Below, piece by piece: positions 24,987 through 32,683 of a DNA stretch of 64,000 bases (position 1 is its first letter; each line of letters opens with the position of its first letter). The notes below the pieces were generated by a model. That model had not been told where the DNA came from, made no database searches, and saw only the letters and a list, made by a program, of their open reading frames with translations. The stretch comes from Phycisphaerae bacterium (GTDB lineage Bacteria; Planctomycetota; Phycisphaerae; UBA1845; UTPLA1), in the NCBI GenBank assembly GCA_019636475.1, contig JAHBXN010000006.1, positions 270,071-334,070 of the forward strand, in the 5' to 3' direction. The position numbers and the translations under genes were made by a program.

Positions 24987-25015
24987 TATATCCAATATGC
25001 CCAGGTGTCGGTCAA
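24987..25015 (-). promoter_or_regulatory. Candidate promoter of the exported unknown
   Basis: Minus strand TTGACC (25015-25010), 17-base spacer, GATATA (24992-24987), or TATAGA with a 19-base spacer, in an AT-rich stretch 60-90 bases before the gene start. Confidence 0.4.
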
Positions 25016-25077
25016 GAACTCTTTTTTGCGAATCGCCGCGTCCGGTAGGAACGGGGCGCCGACGACCACGGAGTGCG

Positions 25078-25097
25078 TGCGCCGAATAGGCGGCGCA
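25078..25097 (-). other. Hairpin behind the metal-efflux operon
   Basis: TGCGCCG-6-CGGCGCA, perfect 7-bp stem, 28 bases after the stop of the last gene of the efflux operon. It has no T-run, so termination is possible but unproven. Confidence 0.4.
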
Positions 25098-25124
25098 TTG
25101 TAAGGTCATCGGTCGGCCGGGGTG

Positions 25125-25637
25125 TCATGTCCCGAGTTCGAACGAAACGGTCCGAAGCGGCTGGCCTCTCGTGTCAATCTCCACCCATAGCCGAACTGTC
25201 GGTGACAAGTCCTCCGGCACTTCAACGTGGGTGTGCCAGTGCGATGGCTCCTTCGGATCCTCGATGTCCGCCTTCGCCTTCAATGCGCCTCGGGCGTCCT
25301 CGTGGCCGATCCAGAACCGAACGATGGTGTCCTTCGGTGGTCTGCCTTCCGGCAGGGTGATCCAGACATCGACCGCAGCCTCGCCGCCGGGCATGAGTTC
25401 GCCCGGATCACGCGTCGCTCGGACGGTGAGGCCATCGACAACCGTTGATCCGAGCGGAATCGATTGTACTTCATGATGGGTCTTGGAGCCTTCCGGCCGA
25501 TCGGCATTCTCTAATTGGGTCGATGACTGCTGGCGCGTCCCGGGAGTCTGCGATCCGGGCGTAGCCACCGGCTTCCGGTCGCAGGAAGTGCCAGAGACAA
25601 GACATGCGACGAGGAGGCTGTAAGCGATTCGGTTCAT
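25125..25637 (-). CDS. Lipoprotein with HxH motif, last gene of metal-efflux operon
   Basis: A 170-residue predicted lipoprotein ('LLVACLVSGTSC' before the Cys). After a Ser/Gln/Pro linker the mature domain is a single beta-sandwich-like unit ('VDGLTVRATRDPGELMPGGEA', 'VDVWITLPEGRPPKDTIVRFW') ending 'SHWHTHVEVPEDLSPTVRLW'. The H-W-H-T-H cluster is a good candidate metal site. The ATG overlaps the CzcA stop by 4 bases (ATGA), so it is part of the same operon. It could be a periplasmic metal chaperone delivering ions to the pump. No named family recognised. Confidence 0.8.
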   Translation of the reverse strand: MNRIAYSLLVACLVSGTSCDRKPVATPGSQTPGTRQQSSTQLENADRPEGSKTHHEVQSIPLGSTVVDGLTVRATRDPGELMPGGEAAVDVWITLPEGRPPKDTIVRFWIGHEDARGALKAKADIEDPKEPSHWHTHVEVPEDLSPTVRLWVEIDTRGQPLRTVSFELGT

Positions 25638-28600
25638 AATTTGTGATCCTCGCGTGGGTTGGAATCGGCCTCGATGCGATCGGAATGGTCCAGCGAAGCC
25701 GGAGCATCCTGCACGCCACTTTGGCCGGGCAGGCTGCGGCCGGTGAAGACCAGCGAGTAGCCCGCCGGCACGACGATCAGATTCAGGAAAGTGGACGTGA
25801 TGAGTCCGCCCAGCACGACGATCGCCAGCGGAGCGAGCAGTTCGCTGCCGGGTTGGCCCATGTGCAATGCCAGTGGCACCAGTCCCAGCGCGGCACTGAG
25901 CGCCGTCATCAGAATGGGGACGAGCCGTTCCATCGAACCTCGGATCACGGCTTCATCAAGGCAGCCTGTCCCGGAGCGATTTGCGGCGGCATCCTCGTCG
26001 AGCACATGCCGGTAGTGATTCACAAGCAGGATGCCGTTGCGCACGGCGATGCCGAAGAGCGTGACGAAGCCGACCATGCTGGCGATGGAAATGACCGGCG
26101 GCTGGTAATGCAGTTCAGACAATCCGAACAGTGCAAGCGTATTGCGCAGGGGATTCGACGTATCGGTGAGATAGACGGCCGCGATGCCGCCGATCATCGC
26201 CAACGGCAGGTTAAGCATCACGAGCAACGCGGCACGGAGCGAGCCGGTCGAGATCTGCAGGAGCATAACCATGACGACGATGACGCCCAGTCCCGCGACA
26301 ACTATCGTTCTCGATGCGGACTGCTGCGCTTCGAACTGACCTCCGTAATGGACTGCGTATCCGGCCTGATGAACAATCGGGTCCACGCGCTTTCGCACCT
26401 GCTCGACGAGCTGGCCGAGGTTGAATCCGTCCGCGACGTTGCATGAAATGACGGCCTTTCGTTGGGCATTTTCGCGTGCGATGAGATTGTTTGTTCGTTC
26501 GGGGCCGATATCCGCGACTTCGGCGAGGCGTACAGTCGCGCCGCCCAGACCCCGCAATTGCAGATCGCGCACCTGTTCGACGCGTTCCCGTTCCTCTGGC
26601 GCCAGCCTCACCACCAGTTGATAGCGACGCACTCCCTGGTTGACCTCGGCGACGGTTTCGCCGTAAAGGGCCTGCTGCACCTGCTCGGCGGCTGATGCGG
26701 GTGTCAGGCCTGCGGCGGCCAGATCATGCGGTCGGTATCGGATAGGCAGCGACGTGACCATCACTTCGCGGTTTGCGGCGATGTCGCGCGTGCCGGGAAC
26801 CTGCCTGAGCTCTGATTCGATTTCACTGGCGATCCTGCGGAGCCGTGCCAGGTCATCGCCATACACGTTGATGGCGATTGCCGCCGGCGTTCCGGAGAGA
26901 ATGTGCGACAGACGGTGCTCGATCGGCTGACCGACGGTCGTGGTGATGCCTGGGACATCGCGCAGGATGTCGTCAATTTCTCGACGCACACGCGACTTGT
27001 CCGCTCCCGGATGCATGGTGACTTCAATCTCGGAATTGCTGACGGGTTCCGCATGCTCGTCGCGTTCAGCGCGGCCGGTACGTCGCGTTACGCTTTCGAT
27101 GCCTTCCAGGTCGATGAGTCTTTGCTCGATGCCGCGTGCGAGGCGGTCGCTCTCAGACAGCGACGTGCCGGGAGGCGCCATCAGAAACACGGTGAATGTT
27201 CCCTCGTTGAATGCCGGGAGAAAACTCGTTCCGTAGGTGGCGCCGAGCCCAATCGCGGCAATCGTCACCAGGAAGGCCGAACCAAGAACGCGACCGCGTT
27301 TGTGCAGGGCCCATCGGAGCGAGGGTTCATAGAGCCGCTTGAGCCATCGCACGAGCGGACCGTCCGCATGGGTGTATCCGCCGAGACGGCCGCGCAGAAG
27401 GTACTTGCACAACGCGGGCGTGACCGTCAGCGCGATGAACAGCGACGCAAGAATGGAGACGATGTAGGTGATTCCCATGGGCCGGAAGAACCGCCCCTCA
27501 AGCCCTTGCATGAACAGAAACGGCGTGAAAACGAGCACGATGAGAATCGTCGCGAAGACGACGGAGCTTCGGATCTCGTTGCTGGCGTCGTAAATCACCT
27601 GTACGAAGGGGCGGCGCTCCTCGGGTGATCGGTGGCCGTTCTCCCGAAGGCGTCGAAAGACGTTCTCGACGTCGATGATGGCGTCGTCGACGAGCTCGCC
27701 GATCGCGATCGCCAGCCCGCCGAGCGTCATGACATTCACGGTCAGACCGAAGTAGTCCAATGTCAGCATGGCGACAGCCATCGAGAGCGGCAGCGCGCTG
27801 AGCGTAATGAGCGTAGTACGGATGTTGAGCAGAAACAGTACGAGTATCGCCGCGACAATGACGCTGGCCTCAATCAACAGACGCTGTAGGTTGTCGATTG
27901 ATCGCTGGATGAACGCCGACTGCCGAAACACCTTCCGGTTGAGGACGATCCCGTCCGGCATTGATTTTTCGATCTGATCCAGCGCGCGGTCGATCTGTTC
28001 AGTCAACAACAGCGTGTTGGTACCCGGCGATTTCTGCACGCTGAGAACGACCGCGGGCCGGGCGCTGTCCGCGGCGGTACCACGAGCCGGAGCAGGTCCC
28101 AACTCAACATCGGCGACTTGTCCGATCAGCACGGGGGAGCCATGGTGATACTTGATGAGGCTGTTGGCGATGTCACTGACCTTCTGTACGCGTGCTGCCT
28201 GACGTATCGGAAGTTCCTGACGATCGACATTCGGCAGGTAGCCGGCGGCCGCGGTGCTGTGGGCGCCGCGCGCCGCCTCGACGACATCGTGGACGGTTAG
28301 CCCGTACAGCGACAGCCGGTCCTGATGCACGTTGACCTGATACTCAGGCAGTTCGCCTCCGATGGGGACGACCTGGGCGACGCCGGGAACGGCCATCAGG
28401 CGATTTCGCAGGTCGAATTCGGCGTAGGCGCGAAGCTCCAGCCTGCTGACCTTGTTTCCCGGCGAAGACAATGCGAGCAGCATGATCTCGCCGGTGATGG
28501 ACGTGATGGGAGTGATTTCCGCATGGGCGTTCTCCGGAAGCGCCTCGCGGACGGCGGAGAGCCGTTCGGTTACTAGCTGGCGGGCGCGGAAAATGTCGGT

Positions 28601-28900
28601 GCCCCAGTCGAACTCAGCCCAAACGAGAGACAGTCCGATGGCACTCGAACTCCGGACTCGGCGCACACCCGGCAGGCCGTTGACCGACGATTCAATTGGA
28701 AAAGTGACATACTGTTCGACTTCATCGGCGGCCAGGCCGCCCGCTTCGGTCAGGACAACGACCGTGGGAGCGTTGAGTTCCGGGAAGACGTCCACGGGAA
28801 TCTGTGGCACGCGGTAGACTGCATAGCCGAGAAACAGCACGGCGGCGCCGATGACCAGCGCGGATCGCTCGAGTGAGAATGCGATCAGCCTTTTGAGCAT
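25634..28900 (-). CDS. czcA: Heavy-metal efflux RND pump (CzcA/CusA family)
   Basis: Inner-membrane proton-driven pump of the tripartite efflux system, 1088 residues, 12 predicted membrane segments and two large periplasmic loops. Signatures: 'VDVFPELNAPTVVVLTEAGG' near the start, 'GLPGVRRVRSSSAIGLSLV', and 'IAIGELVDDAIIDVENVFRR' in the fourth helix region with the proton-relay acidic residues. HME-type RND membership is clear; the metal (Zn/Co/Cd or Cu/Ag) cannot be told, because the motif differs from both the classical CzcA and CusA forms. The start at 28900 lies 4 bases after the adaptor stop. Its end overlaps the following lipoprotein. Confidence 0.96.
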   Translation of the reverse strand: MLKRLIAFSLERSALVIGAAVLFLGYAVYRVPQIPVDVFPELNAPTVVVLTEAGGLAADEVEQYVTFPIESSVNGLPGVRRVRSSSAIGLSLVWAEFDWGTDIFRARQLVTERLSAVREALPENAHAEITPITSITGEIMLLALSSPGNKVSRLELRAYAEFDLRNRLMAVPGVAQVVPIGGELPEYQVNVHQDRLSLYGLTVHDVVEAARGAHSTAAAGYLPNVDRQELPIRQAARVQKVSDIANSLIKYHHGSPVLIGQVADVELGPAPARGTAADSARPAVVLSVQKSPGTNTLLLTEQIDRALDQIEKSMPDGIVLNRKVFRQSAFIQRSIDNLQRLLIEASVIVAAILVLFLLNIRTTLITLSALPLSMAVAMLTLDYFGLTVNVMTLGGLAIAIGELVDDAIIDVENVFRRLRENGHRSPEERRPFVQVIYDASNEIRSSVVFATILIVLVFTPFLFMQGLEGRFFRPMGITYIVSILASLFIALTVTPALCKYLLRGRLGGYTHADGPLVRWLKRLYEPSLRWALHKRGRVLGSAFLVTIAAIGLGATYGTSFLPAFNEGTFTVFLMAPPGTSLSESDRLARGIEQRLIDLEGIESVTRRTGRAERDEHAEPVSNSEIEVTMHPGADKSRVRREIDDILRDVPGITTTVGQPIEHRLSHILSGTPAAIAINVYGDDLARLRRIASEIESELRQVPGTRDIAANREVMVTSLPIRYRPHDLAAAGLTPASAAEQVQQALYGETVAEVNQGVRRYQLVVRLAPEERERVEQVRDLQLRGLGGATVRLAEVADIGPERTNNLIARENAQRKAVISCNVADGFNLGQLVEQVRKRVDPIVHQAGYAVHYGGQFEAQQSASRTIVVAGLGVIVVMVMLLQISTGSLRAALLVMLNLPLAMIGGIAAVYLTDTSNPLRNTLALFGLSELHYQPPVISIASMVGFVTLFGIAVRNGILLVNHYRHVLDEDAAANRSGTGCLDEAVIRGSMERLVPILMTALSAALGLVPLALHMGQPGSELLAPLAIVVLGGLITSTFLNLIVVPAGYSLVFTGRSLPGQSGVQDAPASLDHSDRIEADSNPREDHKL

Positions 28901-28904
28901 AGGG

Positions 28905-30464
28905 TCAGTCCTTTTCCTGGTGGAAGGTGCCGTCCGCGTGGAAGTGACCGCCCTTTTGCGCGCCGCCCGACGTGGCCAGCATGAGCTGATATGCGCCGTC
29001 GACGACCACTTCATCTCCTTCCCTGACTCCGCTGCGAACGACGACCCAGCGGCCGTCGTCCGGCCCGAGATCGGCTTCGACCTTGAGCACCTCGTCGGAA
29101 TCATTCGGATTGCGGCGGAAGAAGATCGTCTGAATGCCGTCGTGAATGGTCGCGGCGAGCGGGATGGCCAGTTCCTCGCGGCCGTCCGCATTTGTGATTA
29201 TTTCAAGATGAGCGGACACGCCGGGCCGCGCCCAGGAATGAACCGTCGTCGGCGTCATTAGAACCTCGACGGTTCGCTCGTCGGCATCGGCAGCGACACC
29301 GAGCATGATCGTGCCGGACATGGTTTGATCGGCCGGGATCGAACCGCCCCTTGGCGGCACGATGGATGCCGGTAGCCCGTCATGAAGACGCCCGAGGTCA
29401 CTTTGCAACCCCCTCGCCCGGAATCGGAGCATTTCCGGCTGGACGGTCGAAAGCACGATGTCGGATTCAGAGGCCCACGCGCCGTTGGTAAGGGCGAGCG
29501 TTTCGACGACGCCGGAAGTCGTTGCCTTTACCTCGACGACGCCCATCTCGCGCCAGTAGGGATGCCGGTGCGGATCGGGGTCGGTGTCAATTGCATGGCG
29601 TTCCATGCCGGGGCCTGCCGGTCCGATCAGTTCCTCGCGCGAAATGCCGACGAGAGAGCTTGCGTTCAATAGTAACAGTTGAAACCGTTCGCGGGCCGCG
29701 GCCAGTTCGGAGCGCATTTCCGCATTTCGGGCTTCAAGTTCAGCTTCCTTTTCGAGGACCTCCGATAGCTCCGCCCGGGCGACGGCAAGCGCGGCGCGAA
29801 CCTGCGCGAACTCCTGCGCCGAGATGATCCCCGGCTCGCCGGACTGTTCCAGTTGCTCGAGTCGCCGGGTCCATATCTCGACGCTTACCTGAAGATTCTC
29901 TTCGTGGCGTCGATGAGCCTGCATCAGCGGTTCGACGGATGCGACGCGCGCCTCGGCACGCTGAATGCTGGACTCCGTGTCACTCAGACGCTGCTGCAAC
30001 TCTCGCCACGCTGGAGAATCCAGCATGTAGAGTGTTGTTCCCGGCTCGACGTGCTGGTATTGAGCGACCTTCAGCTCGACACGGCCGCCCAGCATTGTGC
30101 GATATTCTCTCCGTGCCTGCGGCTGAAACTCGAAACGCCCCGGCATTCGCAGCGTCCGGGTCACGGATCGCCGTTCCACTTTGGCGAAAGTGATACCGAG
30201 GTTGCGCCGGACCGTCTCCGGAATATCGACATGATCGGACTGCTCCGTCTCATCGTGGGCTTTGTGTTCGATGGACTTTTCCTCGCGCGACCCATCCTTC
30301 TCGGAACGGCAGCCAACGGGAATCAAGAGCAAAAACAAGACCGACAGGAGCATTCTTGTGACCGAAGTCTCATGCACCGATGAACCCACCTTCAGGATTC
30401 TCAGGTCTGAAGCGCCGGCGGTGAATCGGTCGACGGATCTTGCGCGTTTGTTTAGCGGACTCAT
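28905..30464 (-). CDS. czcB: RND efflux periplasmic adaptor (CzcB/HlyD family)
   Basis: Membrane-fusion protein that links pump and outer-membrane channel. The 519 residues contain a possible lipobox ('LLLIPVGC'), a lipoyl half-motif ('GGRVELKVAQYQHVEPGTTL'), a long helical hairpin (about 170-300) rich in Glu/Arg/Leu, the second half-motif, beta-barrel and membrane-proximal domains, and a C-terminal His-containing tail ('GGHFHADGTFHQ'). The start overlaps the czcC stop by one base; a later ATG at 30353 would put the signal sequence closer to the start. The tail with three His could help metal sensing or binding. Confidence 0.92.
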   Translation of the reverse strand: MSPLNKRARSVDRFTAGASDLRILKVGSSVHETSVTRMLLSVLFLLLIPVGCRSEKDGSREEKSIEHKAHDETEQSDHVDIPETVRRNLGITFAKVERRSVTRTLRMPGRFEFQPQARREYRTMLGGRVELKVAQYQHVEPGTTLYMLDSPAWRELQQRLSDTESSIQRAEARVASVEPLMQAHRRHEENLQVSVEIWTRRLEQLEQSGEPGIISAQEFAQVRAALAVARAELSEVLEKEAELEARNAEMRSELAAARERFQLLLLNASSLVGISREELIGPAGPGMERHAIDTDPDPHRHPYWREMGVVEVKATTSGVVETLALTNGAWASESDIVLSTVQPEMLRFRARGLQSDLGRLHDGLPASIVPPRGGSIPADQTMSGTIMLGVAADADERTVEVLMTPTTVHSWARPGVSAHLEIITNADGREELAIPLAATIHDGIQTIFFRRNPNDSDEVLKVEADLGPDDGRWVVVRSGVREGDEVVVDGAYQLMLATSGGAQKGGHFHADGTFHQEKD

Positions 30465-32029
30465 CAGCGCGGCCCTCCTGTATCGGGCACCGACCTCGAC
30501 TCGTCTGCGTCGTCGGGCCGATTGGTCGTTTCGGGGTTGGGTTCCGCAGCGGCGAGTATTGCCTCAAGCGGCCTGCCGGTACTTAACTCCAGATCGGCCA
30601 GCGCGGCGGCCGCGCTCTGTTCGGCGAGCACACCCGAACGCCGTGCGGCGAGTAGAATTCGCTGTGCATCGAGTACGACAATGAGGCTTGTTCGGCCCGC
30701 GCGGTATGTTTCCTGCGAGAGTTCGAGGTTGCGGTCGGCCTGTGGTGTCAGGTCCGTTGCATAGAATCGCGCGAGGTGGCAAGCCGTCTGCGCCTGATCG
30801 ACGCGCTGTCGGACCTCCTGGACGATCGCACGATCGATCGCCTCCAGCTGTTTTTGAGCCTTCTCAAGCTCGATCTCCGCTTTCGCGATCTGGGCCTGGT
30901 TCTGATCGAAGATCGGCAGCGTGATGGAGATCGAAGGCCCCAGAATGGCATTGATCTCCTGTCGTCGCTCCAGATTCCGCTCGCCGCGCGATTGAATCGC
31001 CGGAATCGTCGGCGTGCCGGCAGCGATGGACGCGCGGGCCGCATCGGCAAATGGCTTTCGGCCGCCCAGCGCGCGGCGTTCCGATCGTTCAAGGAACGGG
31101 CCGATCGAGATTTCGGGAAATATTTTGAGGTATTCAAGGTGCAATCGGGCGGCGGCGGAATCGGCTTGGCGGCGCGCCGCGCTCAGGTCAAGCCGGTTGG
31201 CCTTTGCCATCGCGACGACGGCGTCAGCGTTGATCCTGAGCGTTTTGGGCGTCGTAAGCGAATCGGTCAGTTCGAGCGATTCGGCCGCCAACGTCAGCCC
31301 GAGCAGCGTCGCAAGCCGTCGGCGTTCGGAGTGCGCGGCGAGGCGGGCCTGTTGCAGTTCCAATTTGGCTTCGAGCGTCGTACCACGGGCGAGGTTCAGG
31401 TCGAGTTCTCCGACATTGCCCGCGTCCTTGCGTGCCTGCACGACAGCGAGCAGTCGATCGGCGACCGCGACGTTTTTCCGGGCGATCTCATGCACGGCGT
31501 CAGCCGAGAGTGCCGCGTAATAGGCACGTCGGACTTCGGTTGTCAGTTCGGCCGCCTGCCGGGCCAGATCGAGTATGGCGGCGTCAAGTTCCTTCTCCGC
31601 GGCCTTGCGCCGAACGGGAATCTGCCAGAGTTCCACGATGTTCTGAGCGAGGCTGGCCTGAATGTTGGAGCGGCCGCCGGCTTCGGGAAACTGTATCGAA
31701 AGCCCGAGTGATGGATTGGCGAGCAAACCGGATTGGACCACATCGGCGCATGCGATTCCGACATTGCGATACGCCGCTTGCAGCGTCGGATTGTTCAGCA
31801 GGGCGAGCTCGACTGCGCCGCTTGCTGACAATCCTGAAGCCAGCAGGGCTTCCACGCGCTTGCTTGCAGCGGCTTCATCAGCCGGGTTATAGGATGCGTC
31901 CTGCCCCGTTACATCGGCAATGTACCGGTTCGCCCGTTCGTAGTCGGCGCGTGGCTCCACCGTTGCGCAACCCGATAGGGCAAGCGCGGCGGATAAGCAG
32001 ATTGCGAGCCGGCGTTTTTGATCATTCAT
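30464..32029 (-). CDS. czcC: Outer-membrane efflux factor (CzcC/TolC family)
   Basis: Outer-membrane channel of the efflux system, 521 residues. A lipobox 'LALSGC' at the front makes it a likely lipoprotein as in OprM/NodT relatives. The two-fold OEP repeats are visible as long helices with 'ALLNNPTLQAAYRNVGIA' and 'RAYYAALSA' in the first half and 'NQAQIAKAEIELEKAQKQLE' with 'SQETYRAGRTSLIVVLDAQR' in the second. The ATG at 32029 precedes the signal sequence; a longer frame from 32080 is possible. It lies 128 bases after a His/Cys-rich small gene and starts the coupled czcCBA cluster. Confidence 0.93.
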   Translation of the reverse strand: MNDQKRRLAICLSAALALSGCATVEPRADYERANRYIADVTGQDASYNPADEAAASKRVEALLASGLSASGAVELALLNNPTLQAAYRNVGIACADVVQSGLLANPSLGLSIQFPEAGGRSNIQASLAQNIVELWQIPVRRKAAEKELDAAILDLARQAAELTTEVRRAYYAALSADAVHEIARKNVAVADRLLAVVQARKDAGNVGELDLNLARGTTLEAKLELQQARLAAHSERRRLATLLGLTLAAESLELTDSLTTPKTLRINADAVVAMAKANRLDLSAARRQADSAAARLHLEYLKIFPEISIGPFLERSERRALGGRKPFADAARASIAAGTPTIPAIQSRGERNLERRQEINAILGPSISITLPIFDQNQAQIAKAEIELEKAQKQLEAIDRAIVQEVRQRVDQAQTACHLARFYATDLTPQADRNLELSQETYRAGRTSLIVVLDAQRILLAARRSGVLAEQSAAAALADLELSTGRPLEAILAAAEPNPETTNRPDDADESRSVPDTGGPR

Positions 32030-32157
32030 CTGAATAACTCGCTGGCGTTCATGTTCCGTTGTAGACAATCTCACGACCACGACACGGCCGTGTCATGGTG
32101 CGATCGCGTGGCGCGACGGGCCCAACGCGCGGAGCAGTGGCGGATACGGACGGCGAA

Positions 32158-32541
32158 TCAAATCAGAAGGGGAACGCAGGTAGGCAGGCCGATGAGTTCG
32201 TGAAAGCTCCGATCCATCGTCAGGATGCGATCAGTCGGCCTTATTTCATCGATGCCCGTGGAGTAACACTCCGAAGTGGCATTGCAAAGCTCCATTGGCG
32301 GGGCTTCGATCGGCTTGGGCGCCCGTGCGGCAGCGGTGCAGATACAATCATGCGGCGAGCATGGCGCGCCGCGCTCCTGTTGCTGCTCCGCAGCGCAGTC
32401 TCCCGAGTGATGATGGGAAGCGTGGCGGGATTCCGGCTGTGAATGTTCCCGCGCATGAGCGGCCGTCTCCGCACCGCAAATCAGCGGGCAGAATGCAATC
32501 ATCCAGCATACAAGGATGTTGACGAGCATTCGCGGAAACAT
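32158..32541 (-). CDS. Small exported His/Cys-rich protein, first gene of efflux operon
   Basis: A 127-residue protein with a signal peptide ('ILVCWMIAFCPLICGAETA') and a mature part rich in metal ligands: 'HAREHSQPESRHASHHHSGD' followed by Cys in 'GAPCSPHDCICTAA', 'ELCNATSEC' and 'GLPTCVPLL'. It is the first gene after the promoter at 32551 and is followed by czcC, so it probably buffers or carries the pumped metal in the periplasm. The start may be ATG 32541 or the fifth residue Met at 32529, as the predicted leader is very short. No named family recognised. Confidence 0.72.
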   Translation of the reverse strand: MFPRMLVNILVCWMIAFCPLICGAETAAHAREHSQPESRHASHHHSGDCAAEQQQERGAPCSPHDCICTAAARAPKPIEAPPMELCNATSECYSTGIDEIRPTDRILTMDRSFHELIGLPTCVPLLI

Positions 32542-32550
32542 ACTTAGTAA

Positions 32551-32578
32551 ATCCTATCGGCTGGATTGTCCCGGTCAA
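32551..32578 (-). promoter_or_regulatory. Promoter of the metal-efflux operon
   Basis: Minus strand TTGACC (32578-32573), 16-base spacer, TAGGAT (32556-32551). Transcription would start near 32544, only a few bases before ATG 32541. Either the first gene is nearly leaderless or its real start is ATG 32529. No clear MerR-type 19-bp spacer is seen. Confidence 0.55.
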
Positions 32579-32683
32579 TTATCAATACGAATTTAACTGT
32601 CCCTGTTCGCCGACGGCACGGCGCGCTTGCGTCCGATAGGGCAATGCGGTGTTCGCGTTCGCGGTTTTTTCACATTATTGAGC

